A DNA stretch of 64,000 bases from JAIROC01 sp031553535 (lineage in GTDB: Bacteria > Bacteroidota > Bacteroidia > Bacteroidales > WCHB1-69): contig JAVBLM010000031.1 in NCBI GenBank assembly GCA_031553535.1, positions 4,682 to 68,681 on the forward strand, read 5' to 3'. Below the pieces are notes generated by a model. The model saw only the letters and a list, made by a program, of their open reading frames with translations. It was not told where the DNA came from and did not search any database. Shown piece after piece: positions 17,554 through 26,716 of this stretch (positions within the stretch are counted from its first letter, which is position 1; the number at the start of each line of letters is the position of its first letter). The position numbers were made by a program, and so were the translations under genes.

Positions 17554-18304
17554 TTTGTTTTCTTTTTAGGATAAAAACTATGAGGTTCTATTATACGTGT
17601 TGCATTTCATTCCTCTGCTTAAATGCATCCGGTAATGCTCCTTTTCCCGTTTCCAGCAGGAAAGCCCGCTTTGTGCCATAAATCGCCCGCATACTAACAA
17701 AATATGAGCGTATTCTTTTTCGCCTCCCTGTTGCCTGCCTCTTTGGCTACCCGCCACGGGAACACGTATGGCGGAGGCGGTATGTATTAAAGTTTGTTTT
17801 GCAAAGAAACCAAACATTTTGCTTTCCGGTTTTCAACGCTTTTTCATAGAAAATTTTGCCGGAAATAACGTTGTGCGGGTAAAAACGCCCATGCAGGGAA
17901 AGCGCAATCTTATCCTCTATAAACAGCATAAAATGTTGTATAAAAGCAATTTTCATTATCAAATCTCCTATAATTCCACACGTTCCCCTTAACATAGCAT
18001 ATAATTCATAAATACATGCAAAAATACAATTATTTTAATACAATCATAATATTTTAAAGAAAATGCAATAAATATGCGATTGTTTTTTTTGATATATGTG
18101 CGTTTCGTATATCATTTTCTATTTTTATGTATTTTTATAAAAACATATATTTAATATATTTTTCAATGATATATTCTTAAGCAAGGAATGATTATTGAAT
18201 AATTGCTAATAATTCACAAAATAACAAAAATAATTTTAAATAAAATGCTTTTTCTTTAAAAAATAAATATCTTTGCAAAAATTATTTATAAATAAAATAA
18301 ATAA
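17554..18304. other. Gene-free region with a higher-GC block
   Basis: At 17600-17930 the base composition rises well above the flanks, and blocks such as GGCGGAGGCGG appear. Minus-strand frames (17578-17817, 17747-17995) are open but have no family I trust. The block could be a remnant of an integrated element, since similar short GC-rich ORFs occur near Bacteroidota conjugative elements; that is from memory and unverified. From 17990 to 18300 the DNA is very AT-rich with nothing recognisable. Confidence 0.4.
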
Positions 18305-18498
18305 ATGAGAAGGATTTGTATAATACAGCGCATATACGTAAACCATGATATACGGACAGATCTATACATCTTGTTGTTTTTCCTTTTATTTATTGCCGCC
18401 GGGTTGTTTCTTCGGGTTCTGTTTTTTATAATACAAACTGCAGCCCCCTGTCATCCCTTACAGGGAAGAACCTTTTTAAAGATTTTTATCTGTCCGGA

Positions 18499-18812
18499 TT
18501 TTCCCGAAAGCATTTTCCCCTTTCGTTTGGAGGTTTCGGGAGAACCCGAAAGCATTTTACACTCTCGTTTGAAGATTTCGGGAAAGCCTGAAAGTCTTTT
18601 ACACTCTCGTTTGGAGATTTCAGGAAAGCCTGAAAGCATTTTACACTCTTGTTTGAAGATTTCAGGAAAGCCTGAAAGTCTTTTACACTCTCGTTTGGAG
18701 ATTTCAGGAAACCCTGAAAACGTTTTACACTTTTGTTTGAAGATTTCAGGAAAACTTGAAAGTGTTTTTACACTTTCGCTTGGACGTTTCAAGAAGACTC
18801 GAAAGTATTTAT
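18499..18812 (+). repeat. 42-bp tandem array 2
   Basis: Units start at 18534, 18576, 18618, 18660, 18702, 18744 and 18787 (a one-base insertion precedes the last), after a diverged unit at about 18499. Each has a stem of the type TTTCGGG/CCCGAAA or TTTCAGG/CCTGAAA with a 4-base loop, followed by a spacer of the type ...TTTTACACTCTCGTTTGGAGA. Spacers alternate TTTGAAG and TTTGGAG forms, a period of 84. The array lies inverted to array 5 at 47 kb. Its frame is open in a 173-codon ORF (18305-18826), which I treat as a by-product of a period divisible by three. Confidence 0.95.
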
Positions 18813-18813
18813 A

Positions 18814-18900
18814 TGGCTACATCTAATCTTAATATACGGTTTAATCTTAGTATACATTATGAATGATTTCCCAAAAAGATTTATTATTTATAAGGTTCGC
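18814..18900 (-). repeat. Flank shared by arrays 2 and 5
   Basis: The reverse complement of this segment (GCGAACCTTATAAATAATAA, then AATCATTCATAATRTATA, then TTAGATGTAGC) matches 47111-47182 on the plus strand, directly outside array 5. The homology therefore extends beyond the tandem units. Confidence 0.75.
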
Positions 18901-19057
18901 TGCACACTTATGAGATATGATATGTAGATGAATAGCATATTATTGATGTTTGAAAATGTTTTAATTTATACCCCGAACTTACATTATGATAATACCAGAT
19001 AAATTTTCTAATAATTGATGGATGAAAAATATATGATAGGATAAATTAAATTTTATA

Positions 19058-19065
19058 TATCTTTG
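19058..19065 (+). promoter_or_regulatory. -7 promoter box of the lipocalin-like lipoprotein
   Basis: TATCTTTG (TAnnTTTG), 40 bases before the ATG at 19106. Confidence 0.55.
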
Positions 19066-19105
19066 TAACAATTAATTTCTTTTTTTAACTAAAAAAACAT
19101 TAGAG

Positions 19106-19507
19106 ATGAGAAAATACTTATTAATTTTATTCACTGTAGTTGCAGTTATTGCTACATCATGTCAAAAAGACGAAAAACTTATTCTTGGAAAATGGGAAGC
19201 TACAAATATTAACGGTTCAATCTATGATGATGATGGAACTTTATTATTCTCGGGAAGTTTTTCACCATCGCAATTTGGAATGACTATGATTATCGAATTT
19301 AAAAAAGACAATACATATTATGGATTTACATCATTTATGTCTGATATTGATAGTGAAACCGAAACCGGAAATTATACGATAACTGATAATACGTTAATTA
19401 TGGATGGAGGAGATATTGCCACTATTAAAAAATTAACAAAAAAAGAAATGGTATTGGAAATGGCTATTGATGAAAGTATGATGACTGTCACGTTTAAAAA
19501 AATGTAA
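19106..19507 (+). CDS. Lipocalin-like lipoprotein
   Basis: This 133-residue protein has the lipoprotein signal MRKYLLILFTVVAVIATSC (Cys19). The mature part starts LILGKWEATNINGSIY, the G-x-W opening of a lipocalin-like barrel common in Bacteroidota lipoproteins. Alternating beta strands (MTMIIEFKKDNTYYGF, ETGNYTITDNTLIMDGG) lead to a closing MTVTFKKM. It is likely a small beta-barrel anchored to a membrane; its ligand is unknown. It stands alone between its own promoter and a strong terminator. Confidence 0.85.
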   Translation: MRKYLLILFTVVAVIATSCQKDEKLILGKWEATNINGSIYDDDGTLLFSGSFSPSQFGMTMIIEFKKDNTYYGFTSFMSDIDSETETGNYTITDNTLIMDGGDIATIKKLTKKEMVLEMAIDESMMTVTFKKM

Positions 19508-19513
19508 AGTATA

Positions 19514-19543
19514 AAGGCCGTTCAATTCGAACGGTCTTTTTTT
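19514..19543 (+). terminator. Rho-independent terminator of the lipocalin-like gene
   Basis: The stem GGCCGTTC/GAACGGTC with an AATTC loop is followed by eight T residues, 7 bases after the stop codon. Confidence 0.9.
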
Positions 19544-19896
19544 AATTCACTGAACATTAATAAATATTATCTCTCCTATAATTCACAAACTGCACTTAAT
19601 GGATTTCTGTATGATTTCCTGACTTTTGCATGAAGGTTTCCGGGTTCAGGATGACAGTTTTCACTCTGTCCGAGGAGATATCCTGATATTTGGGAAGTTA
19701 TTTGCTGCTTTGTATAGAAGAAAATAAAAATAGTTGATATCGGAAGCGGAAGTGCACTAAATAAGTTTTATTCGGCATACATGCAACTGTTTTTTTACGG
19801 TTTGTGGGCGTATCACTTCATCATAAGATGGCAGATTATCGATTTATATGTAAAATCCGATAACCCTTTCGTTATTGGTAAATAAAAGAGATGTAT
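19544..19896. other. Intergenic stretch with no recognised feature
   Basis: This stretch has a mild inverted pair around CCGGGTTCAGGATGACAG, but no ORF, RNA or repeat family shared with the rest of the window was seen. Confidence 0.5.
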
Positions 19897-21357
19897 TTAG
19901 AAAAATAACGTAGTAGAAAATAATATCCGTAGATTACTAACTACATTTTGTTTCGCATTCGGGTAATCATTGGAAGAATTTTGAACTTCTCCCAGGCTAT
20001 TTAGTGTATTGCCGTAACAGGCTACTGTATATTCCGGCTCCAATCCGAATTGAAGTTTGTTTGCCAGGTATACTACGCGAGCAGAAACTCGATACATATA
20101 TTTAATATTATATCCTCTGCCAAAATAACTCTTGGGATTATTCCAATCCTGTATATTGTTGTTCGAACCTAGATTTTGGGTATACCCTCCGAATAATCCT
20201 GTTTCCCATTGTTTAATTTTTGCATAAATATCTATCCAGACCGCAACAGTATTGATCGTAGTGTATTTATAATTCATACTTGGATTTAAAGGTTGATTGT
20301 CCAGATATCTATATGCATATCCGCCAAGAAGTAGAAATTCATTGCAATCCTGCCCGTAAAGACCTTTTGCTTTTACTCCAAGTAATATGTTATCGGATAA
20401 GTAATTCATATGGTGTATAAAAGCAATTGCTGCTAAGCCATGTATTCCGTTTTTTGTAGAAACATTGCTATCTGTTACAAGTCGAGGAATAAGATATTTA
20501 TAATCAATACCAATACCCCATAATGTTTTATTCTTTATCTTTTCGTTTACAATTTTCTTGTATTCAAAGATATATTGCAGACCCATTTCCGGTATAGCAG
20601 AATTACGCAGGTATGAAGAACTGTTACCGGCAGTTCCAAAGCTCAAAAAATCCCTTTGAGCATTAATATAAACCATTATTTTGGAATAGTTGAATAATGT
20701 TTGGGTAAGACGGATTTGTGGAGCTCTTGAAAAAGGTTGGAAAGGTGCACCTGCACTGCCGGCAACGGTATTAGCGAAGCAATTTTCCGTAAATAGAGGG
20801 TGCCAGGTCTGGCCCATCAGTAATACAGTTTTTTTCCAGTCAAATTTAATGAACGCATGTCTCATGCTAAAACCGTTCATGTCCGTGTTAGATACACCTG
20901 CAAACCAACCTTCAATCATTCCTGAAATTTTAGCTCCCAATGCATCCGGTGCTTGAATCCGTAAAGTTACCCGTGTGTCAAGAGCCAGAAAATTAAATGA
21001 TGCTCTAGCATTAATATCTACACCATTTATGTCTTCCTTTACATTTTCAGGATAGAGTAGCAGTAGTCCATCACGAGATTCCGTCATTTGTCTTGTATCC
21101 CAGAATAAGTTGGTACAGATATATCCGCTAAGTTTTATACCCCATTTATTCTCTTGGGATATGTTTCCCAAATCATTAACTGTACTTAATTTGTTAAAAG
21201 CTTTTTGATCGCTGGATTTAGCAAAGAAAAAATTTGTAACTTTGTTTTGTTTTGGGACAGGATTTTCTTTCAACGTATCGTTCTCATTCAACACCATATT
21301 ATTAGCATTTATTGTTGAACATGCGACAAAGAAAAAAGATAATAACCGAAATCTCAT
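19897..21357 (-). CDS. Outer-membrane porin-like protein (DcaP-like)
   Basis: This 486-residue protein has a signal peptide over about residues 1-18. After a linker of about 60 residues, repeated amphipathic beta strands run to a C-terminal phenylalanine (LFSTTLFF), as in outer-membrane barrels. The block GYICTNLFWDTRQ and the motif LLMGQTWHPLFTEN, then APQIRLTQ, resemble the DcaP-like porins of Bacteroidota and Acinetobacter. A small-molecule porin is the likely role, with unknown substrate. It has its own promoter box, is divergent from dinB, and no partner genes are adjacent. Confidence 0.75.
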   Translation of the reverse strand: MRFRLLSFFFVACSTINANNMVLNENDTLKENPVPKQNKVTNFFFAKSSDQKAFNKLSTVNDLGNISQENKWGIKLSGYICTNLFWDTRQMTESRDGLLLLYPENVKEDINGVDINARASFNFLALDTRVTLRIQAPDALGAKISGMIEGWFAGVSNTDMNGFSMRHAFIKFDWKKTVLLMGQTWHPLFTENCFANTVAGSAGAPFQPFSRAPQIRLTQTLFNYSKIMVYINAQRDFLSFGTAGNSSSYLRNSAIPEMGLQYIFEYKKIVNEKIKNKTLWGIGIDYKYLIPRLVTDSNVSTKNGIHGLAAIAFIHHMNYLSDNILLGVKAKGLYGQDCNEFLLLGGYAYRYLDNQPLNPSMNYKYTTINTVAVWIDIYAKIKQWETGLFGGYTQNLGSNNNIQDWNNPKSYFGRGYNIKYMYRVSARVVYLANKLQFGLEPEYTVACYGNTLNSLGEVQNSSNDYPNAKQNVVSNLRILFSTTLFF

Positions 21358-21377
21358 ACTGAGGCTTTAATTTTTTG

Positions 21378-21385
21378 CAAAGGTA
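21378..21385 (-). promoter_or_regulatory. -7 promoter box of the porin-like gene
   Basis: The minus strand reads TACCTTTG (TAnnTTTG), 20 bases before the ATG at 21357. Confidence 0.55.
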
Positions 21386-21472
21386 TAACTTTTTAAGATA
21401 AAATCAGATACCCGGATGAAAAAACAATATATTTACAGGGAGTATACATAATTAATTTGTTTTCATGTTTTT

Positions 21473-22546
21473 ATGGATCAAATCCGCAAAATAATACATA
21501 TAGATATGGATGCATTCTATGCGTCTATAGAACAGCGGGATTTTCCTGAGCTGCGTGGGAAACCTGTTGCTGTCGGTAGAGCTAAAGATAGGGGGGTAGT
21601 AGCTGCCGCCAGCTATGAGGCAAGAAAATATGGCGTTTTTTCAGCTATGCCAAGCGTTACTGCTTTGAAAAAATGCCCTCAATTGATATTCGTTCCTGCC
21701 CGTTTTGATGTGTATCATGCAGTTTCTGCCCAAATAAGGGAAATCTTTAGAGAATATACCGATTTGGTAGAGCCACTTTCTTTGGATGAGGCATTTTTAG
21801 ATGTGACCGATAATAAGAAAAACATGCCTTCCGCATCACTTATCGCAAAGGAAATAAAAAAAAGAATATGGGAAGAAACTTCATTAACTGCTTCTGCCGG
21901 TGTTTCATATAACAAATTCCTTGCAAAGATAGCCTCTGATATGGATAAACCGAATGGCTTTTATCTTATTAAACCTCAAGATGCGATTGCTTTTTTGGAT
22001 CAGTTGCCTATTGATAAGTTTTTTGGAGTGGGGAAAATAACGGCACAAAAAATGAGATCGATGGGAATTACAAATGCGATAGAACTAAGGGCTAAAGACA
22101 GGCATTTTCTAATTCAGCATTTTGGTAAAGCGGGGTCTCATTTCTATGATGTTGTACGAGGTATAGATAATCGACAAGTAGATGCTAACAGGGAACGAAA
22201 ATCGCTGGGAGTAGAACGTACCTTTCCTAACGACATTCAGACACAGCAGGAGATACTGTCTGCGTTAGAAAACATTAAAATCGAATTAAATAAGCTATTG
22301 GAAAAGGGAGATTATAAAGGCAGGACACTGATATTAAAAATAAAGTTTCATGACTTTAAACAGGCTACTCATGGGATAACTTTTTCTCATCCTATTACTA
22401 CTATGGAGCAATTACATATTACAACAAAGCAGTTGCTATCAGAGATGGATATAGAAAAGAAAAAGATACGTTTGCTTGGATTAACTATTACTAATTTTAT
22501 TGATGAAAACAGTAATGCACAGGCACAACTTACGCTGGATTTTTAA
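21473..22546 (+). CDS. dinB: DNA polymerase IV (Y family)
   Basis: This 357-residue protein has the Y-family catalytic motifs: HIDMDAFYASIEQRD at residue 9 (first Asp), SYEARKYGVFSAMPS near 45, and SLDEAFLDVT near 102 (the Asp-Glu pair). ASAGVSYNKFLAKIASDMDKP follows, then the thumb helix-hairpin-helix FFGVGKITAQKM. The little-finger domain covers about 240-345, and the C-terminus AQLTLDF fits a sliding-clamp-binding peptide. It performs error-prone translesion synthesis. Length is normal. No LexA-type box was identified in the short divergent gap shared with the porin. Confidence 0.97.
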   Translation: MDQIRKIIHIDMDAFYASIEQRDFPELRGKPVAVGRAKDRGVVAAASYEARKYGVFSAMPSVTALKKCPQLIFVPARFDVYHAVSAQIREIFREYTDLVEPLSLDEAFLDVTDNKKNMPSASLIAKEIKKRIWEETSLTASAGVSYNKFLAKIASDMDKPNGFYLIKPQDAIAFLDQLPIDKFFGVGKITAQKMRSMGITNAIELRAKDRHFLIQHFGKAGSHFYDVVRGIDNRQVDANRERKSLGVERTFPNDIQTQQEILSALENIKIELNKLLEKGDYKGRTLILKIKFHDFKQATHGITFSHPITTMEQLHITTKQLLSEMDIEKKKIRLLGLTITNFIDENSNAQAQLTLDF

Positions 22547-22589
22547 TGTTATCCTAGACAGGAAATGATGTTGATTTAATTGTCAATCT

Positions 22590-23813
22590 TTATTTAGATA
22601 TAATTAAACTGCTCATTGTATTCTCAGTTAGCATCTCATTTGCCAGCTCCAGTAATTCAGAACTGGTTATTGCCTGTACTTTTTTGATTATGGACGGAAT
22701 ATCTTCCACTTCGGAGAAAACAAGATGATTTTTTCCAATTGAAAGCATTTCCGTCAAATTTGATTCATAAGAAATACATGTCTGTCCGATGAATTGCAGA
22801 TGCGCCCTATGGAGTTGCAATGCCCCGAGTTTATGCTCCCTGAGCTTCTTCATTTCTTTAAATACCAATTCAAAGCAACGATTGACATTTTTATAATCAG
22901 TACCTATGTATGTTGTAAATAACCCAATGTCACTTAATGCAGAATAGGATGATTCTATCTGATATACATATCCGTTTTTTTCTCTTATTGCCAGATTCAA
23001 CCGGGAATTTAAACCTTGTCCCCCAAATATATTGTTGAGTAAGGTAGCTATCAGGTTTTTTCGCTCATTATAGTTGGGTAAAACTTGGCCGATGATAGCA
23101 TGTGCTTGGTTGGTGCGCATTTTTATTTTCTTGTGGTCAATGCCGGATTGGGAAAATGCCAGACGATGATACAAGCGCTTATTTAGTACAATACCGGAAA
23201 AATACTTTTCAATAATACGGACACAATGATCGAATTTAATATTTCCCACTACGGCAATTACCATCTGGTCGGTATTATATGTTCTGTCTATAAAAGAACA
23301 TATTTTCTTTTTGTTGATTTTCTTTATGCTTTGAGGTGTTCCCAGAATATTTGTCCCTAGTGGATGGTTTTGAAAAATCAGGTTCTCAAATTCATCGAAT
23401 ATCAATTCCGACGGAGTATCTTTATAGGATTTGATCTCTTCTTTTACAACTTCTTTCTCCGTTTCAATATCTTTTGGATTAAAGGAGGAATTAAAGATGA
23501 TATCGGATAATAGCTCGATGCAACGGGGGAAATATTCATTAAGGATAGAAGTATAAAAAAAGGTTTCTTCTTTTGTTGTATAAGCATTGACGTCTCCGCC
23601 TACATTTTCCAGGTATGATAATACTTGATAAGTATTCCTCTTATGTGTACCCTTAAAGATAACATGTTCAATGAAATGAGCAATTCCTTCTTCATCTGTA
23701 TTTTCATCGCGGGTACCTGTATTAATAATTACACCGGCATGTGATATGGTAGAAGGTACTTGCTTGTGTATAATGCGGATACCGTTAGCAAGCGTTTTAT
23801 AATTATATGTCAA
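22590..23813 (-). CDS. M16 family zinc peptidase
   Basis: This 407-residue protein has the inverted zinc motif HFIEH (about residues 46-50), and the third ligand Glu lies in EKEVVKEEIKSYKDTP about 75 residues later. The family opening, LANGIRIIHKQVP, is present, as is the C-terminal M16 half with the GGQGLNSRLNLAIREKNGYVYQIES block. It matches the PqqL/YmxG-like single-chain processing peptidases. It degrades or processes peptides, probably in the cytoplasm or periplasm; no signal peptide is seen. The prolyl-tRNA editing gene lies 49 bases upstream on the same strand. Confidence 0.93.
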   Translation of the reverse strand: MTYNYKTLANGIRIIHKQVPSTISHAGVIINTGTRDENTDEEGIAHFIEHVIFKGTHKRNTYQVLSYLENVGGDVNAYTTKEETFFYTSILNEYFPRCIELLSDIIFNSSFNPKDIETEKEVVKEEIKSYKDTPSELIFDEFENLIFQNHPLGTNILGTPQSIKKINKKKICSFIDRTYNTDQMVIAVVGNIKFDHCVRIIEKYFSGIVLNKRLYHRLAFSQSGIDHKKIKMRTNQAHAIIGQVLPNYNERKNLIATLLNNIFGGQGLNSRLNLAIREKNGYVYQIESSYSALSDIGLFTTYIGTDYKNVNRCFELVFKEMKKLREHKLGALQLHRAHLQFIGQTCISYESNLTEMLSIGKNHLVFSEVEDIPSIIKKVQAITSSELLELANEMLTENTMSSLIISK

Positions 23814-23862
23814 TTTGTTAAAAGTTAAAAGTGAATAATGAATAGAATGTCATTCTTAATTA

Positions 23863-24363
23863 TTAATTTCTCCCGTATAGCTCTATCCATTCGTATGAAT
23901 TTTGGCAATAATCCAAAAAACGAATAAGGTCATTTTTTTTAATAATTAAGGATGCGGTATTAATGCAAGGATGGAAGCTTAGTCTTTCAGATTGTTGTAA
24001 GGTTTTATCCAGAAAAACATGTACATGACGATCTTTATCATTAATTAGTCCGAATGGAGTAACAGATCCTGGCGTTAAACCTAAAAAACTCATCAGTCGA
24101 TGTTCGGAGGCGAAGCTAAGTTTTCCTTGTTTGAGTAGTTTTTCCATATTATGAATATCCATATCTTGATCACAATCCAGTAAAACCAGGAAGTGACGAT
24201 TCCCTTTGTGATTTCGAAAGAATAAATTCTTGCAATGTTTTGCGTCGTATCCCTTCCAGTATTGTCTGGCTATCTCAATAGTAGGAGCAGGAGGATGCTC
24301 TATATATTGATATTGTATTGAGAGTTGATCTAATAATTGATATAGTTTTGGATCTCCATTCAT
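23863..24363 (-). CDS. Prolyl-tRNA editing domain protein (ProXp/PrdX-like)
   Basis: This 166-residue single-domain protein of the YbaK superfamily has IQYQYIEHPPAPTIEIA near the start, CKNLFFRNHKGNRHFLVLLDCDQDMD mid-protein and a LGLTPGSVTPFGLINDKD block. It is similar to the free-standing prolyl-tRNA synthetase-associated domain that removes mischarged alanine or cysteine from tRNA-Pro. The length is normal for the family. It has its own -7 box and is probably transcribed with the M16 peptidase gene. Confidence 0.88.
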   Translation of the reverse strand: MNGDPKLYQLLDQLSIQYQYIEHPPAPTIEIARQYWKGYDAKHCKNLFFRNHKGNRHFLVLLDCDQDMDIHNMEKLLKQGKLSFASEHRLMSFLGLTPGSVTPFGLINDKDRHVHVFLDKTLQQSERLSFHPCINTASLIIKKNDLIRFLDYCQNSYEWIELYGRN

Positions 24364-24382
24364 AGGGTTCTAAAAATTTTTG

Positions 24383-24390
24383 CAAAATTA
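24383..24390 (-). promoter_or_regulatory. -7 promoter box of the editing-domain gene
   Basis: The minus strand reads TAATTTTG (TAnnTTTG), 19 bases before the ATG at 24363. Confidence 0.5.
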
Positions 24391-24501
24391 CATCTTTTGA
24401 TGAATAGATAATACAACTTATTGTTAATCTAAGATGATTTTCTAATCAAGTCAGAGAAGAATATCCTGTTTCAGGAGTAATATTTTTCAATATATTGGAA
24501 T

Positions 24502-24597
24502 TGTTTCGTTCCTCGATGACGGTAATTTGTTAGTTAGGAGTGCCTTGCTAGAAATGAAGTAATCTCTATTTATTTTATGTCAACTTTTCCCTGCGAA
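24502..24597 (+). repeat. Degenerate copy of the palindromic 62.8-kb element
   Basis: The stretch from TTTCGTTCCTCGATGACGGT, through TTTGTTAGTTAGGAG, to AATCTCTATTTATTTTATGT aligns with 62787-62875 over almost its full length. The right arm of the hairpin has decayed. Confidence 0.75.
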
Positions 24598-24662
24598 AGA
24601 GGAAATACTATCTTAAAATGAGTGCTATTATATTATGGAGCCTTCTCTGATATATCGGTATA

Positions 24663-24888
24663 CTTTCACAGGGTAGTGAAAGTATGCCGACAGTGGTTTT
24701 CATACTTTCGCAAGGTAGCGAAAGTGTGCCGACAATGGTTTTCATACTTTCACAGAATAGTGAAAGTGTGCCGACAGTGGTTTTCATATTTTCGCATGGT
24801 AGCGAAAGTATGCTGACAGTGGTTTTCATACTTTCGCATAGTAGTGAAAGTATGCCGACAATAGTTTTCATACTTTCACAGTATTATG
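24663..24888 (+). repeat. 42-bp tandem array 3
   Basis: Units start at 24663, 24705, 24747, 24789, 24831 and 24873. Stems are CTTTCAC/GTGAAAG or CTTTCGC/GCGAAAG with a 6-base loop; both arms change together in units 1-4 and unit 5 carries a G-T wobble. The spacer is TATGCCGACARTGGTTTTCA-like. It shares period and hairpin-plus-spacer design with the other arrays but not spacer sequence. Short ORFs over it (24608-24935, both strands) are by-products. Confidence 0.95.
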
Positions 24889-25271
24889 TAACCTTTCCCC
24901 AATGTATTGGGATAACTCTGAAACATTTTTTTTAATAAAACCCAAGTATTCGGACGATATTAACCTTATTATCCAAGCAAGTATTTATGCTGATCCTGAT
25001 TGAAGCCCTATCTTATTTGTATTCGAATGATTATTGATAATGACAATTTTAAAATGATTTTTATAGCAATAATACTTTGTTTTAATATCATTACGATTAC
25101 AAGGAACGAGAGAGAAACAACCGAACTTGTTCTAACCACCTAGCCATGAAAGAAAAAGGAAGGTTAATCCACAAATTAACTTTTAAAAACTTTAATGTTT
25201 TTTTATTTTTCATAAACAAAATGTCAGATAATTTGTATTATTAATGTATAAACCTTAAATATAAATATAAT
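24889..25271. other. Gene-free stretch after array 3
   Basis: AT-rich DNA with no convincing ORF, RNA or repeat; the region before 25272 lacks a clear TAnnTTTG box. Confidence 0.5.
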
Positions 25272-26018
25272 ATGATGCATTTTTATGACTCAATAAGAAC
25301 ATTAATGAATCTGGAGTTGATATGTAAGACTCCGGCGATCATTGAAGAAAAAGACTCAGATGTTTCAACTGCTATATCTTCTATTATAGCAGGATTATTT
25401 GGCATTTTGTTAAAGAATGGAAATACTCAGCAAATTAAAAATATATTGGAAGAAGCCGGCACCTTGGATATTCTATCTGATATTGGTAATATTTGTGGAG
25501 ATACTCCAACTGCTGATCAACAAAGGATAGGAGATGATCTGTTAGAACATCTTTTAGGGGACAGAGCTGCTGATTTCACGCTGCCAATCGCGGATCACTC
25601 ACATGTATCTAAAGTGGCAGCAAATAGTTTGATTTCCATGGTTGCTCCGATTGTAGCAGGTTATTTGGGCAATAAATTAGTTAAAGAACACTGGAACATG
25701 TCTAATCTTTTAGATGAGATAGGTAAGCAAAAGGACAGTTTTTTGAAACATATTCCAAGTAGTTTAATTCGATCGTTTGATTTATCATCTGTATTGGAAA
25801 AAGCAGGAAGTGATTATAATAAGAAAGAAGACTATTCCAAAACGAACAAAGCTAAAAAGAAAAAAAATAACACATGGATTATTTGGCTTGTGCTTATTCT
25901 ATTGGTGTTAGTTATTTTCTTCTGGAGATCATGCAGTAAGCAAGATTCTTCTTCCGATAAAGGTAACTTTGCAGATACAACAGAGATCATTGCAACAGAT
26001 GTTGTAGTGGAACAATAG
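25272..26018 (+). CDS. DUF937 domain protein with C-terminal membrane anchor
   Basis: This 248-residue protein has a helical, Ala/Gly/Ile-rich N-terminal part. SSIIAGLFGILLKNGN near residue 36 and ANSLISMVAPIVAGYLGNKL near 115 match DUF937 (YidB-like) proteins. A Lys-rich linker (residues 192-205) leads to one membrane helix (IIWLVLILLVLVIFFW, about 206-222) and a short Ser/Asp-rich tail. The charge pattern suggests that the DUF937 part is cytoplasmic. Its function is unknown. The start is ATG 25272 or the adjacent 25275. A bidirectional terminator closes the gene. Confidence 0.8.
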   Translation: MMHFYDSIRTLMNLELICKTPAIIEEKDSDVSTAISSIIAGLFGILLKNGNTQQIKNILEEAGTLDILSDIGNICGDTPTADQQRIGDDLLEHLLGDRAADFTLPIADHSHVSKVAANSLISMVAPIVAGYLGNKLVKEHWNMSNLLDEIGKQKDSFLKHIPSSLIRSFDLSSVLEKAGSDYNKKEDYSKTNKAKKKKNNTWIIWLVLILLVLVIFFWRSCSKQDSSSDKGNFADTTEIIATDVVVEQ

Positions 26019-26030
26019 TTTTTGTTATAT

Positions 26031-26065
26031 AAAATAAGCCTCATGTTTCCATGAGGCTTATTTTA
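26031..26065. terminator. Bidirectional terminator
   Basis: A perfect stem, AAAATAAGCCTCAT/ATGAGGCTTATTTT, with a GTTTCC loop lies between two convergent genes and can serve both strands. Confidence 0.9.
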
Positions 26066-26083
26066 TGCAATTTTTCACAAAAA

Positions 26084-26716
26084 TTAAAAAGTATGGACTG
26101 CCCGTACCTTATATTCTGTGTTTTTAGATGTGTTATTTGTGCGGTTACCGTCAAAGTTTACTGCAGTGGCATTCATATATGAACCTACAGAACCAACTTC
26201 AGTGGATGACCAATAAGTAGTTGCACTAAAAGCTGTTCCACTATTAGCAGTTAATGCATCTTGTAATTGTTCATAAGCTTGATAAATGTCAGAAAGCTCA
26301 TAGGAAGCAGGCAAATACCAACCTGTTATTGTGCCTGAGTTTTTATCATTACACCACTTAAAGGCAGGGTAGTCAGAGATATTTTTGCCCTTGATTGCTG
26401 TTATGTTGTTTGCCCCATCTTCCGGATCGGTAGCTCCTGTTTGAATGGCAGCGATTGAATCGTTTGTTGCCCATTTATTTGAACTCTCGTCCAGCGATAC
26501 AATCATTCCGTGAATACTGTCTGAACTAATTTTATAGACAATACCTTTAATACCATCTATATCATAATAACTGCCGATGGCATATTTCTTGACAGTTTGT
26601 GTTGTTCCTCCATCATCAGGGATATCATCTTCTCCGTCTTCACCATTTTTTTTACATGAAACGCAGCATACTACTGCAGCCATTAACACAAGTGTGATTA
26701 GTCTTCTCATTTTCAT
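26084..26716 (-). CDS. DUF1566-type lipoprotein
   Basis: This 210-residue protein has the lipoprotein signal MKMRRLITLVLMAAVVCCVSC (Cys21). An acidic linker (GEDGEDDIPDDGG) precedes a domain with ISDYPAFKWCND, TGWYLPASYELSDIYQ and TYWSSTEVGS, and a closing EYKVRAVHTF. The sequence order W-YLPs-eL and yWSSTe...v R.v matches DUF1566/FimH-like surface domains common in Bacteroidota. It is probably a surface lipoprotein of unknown ligand. No exact TAnnTTTG box was found upstream. ATG 26710 is an alternative start. Confidence 0.8.
   Translation of the reverse strand: MKMRRLITLVLMAAVVCCVSCKKNGEDGEDDIPDDGGTTQTVKKYAIGSYYDIDGIKGIVYKISSDSIHGMIVSLDESSNKWATNDSIAAIQTGATDPEDGANNITAIKGKNISDYPAFKWCNDKNSGTITGWYLPASYELSDIYQAYEQLQDALTANSGTAFSATTYWSSTEVGSVGSYMNATAVNFDGNRTNNTSKNTEYKVRAVHTF

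Noticed and set aside
17578..17995. Minus-strand ORFs of 79 and 82 codons
   Set aside because: They have no family resemblance I trust, overlap each other in different frames, and sit in a GC-rich patch likely to be non-coding debris.
18305..18826. 173-codon plus-strand ORF with 14-residue repeats
   Set aside because: The ORF is built from array 2, whose 42-bp period keeps one frame open by chance. The opposite strand is equally open, and the conserved signal is base pairing, not codons.
24663..24888. CRISPR array
   Set aside because: Repeats are contiguous and the whole 42-bp unit is conserved, with no unique spacers; no cas genes are present.
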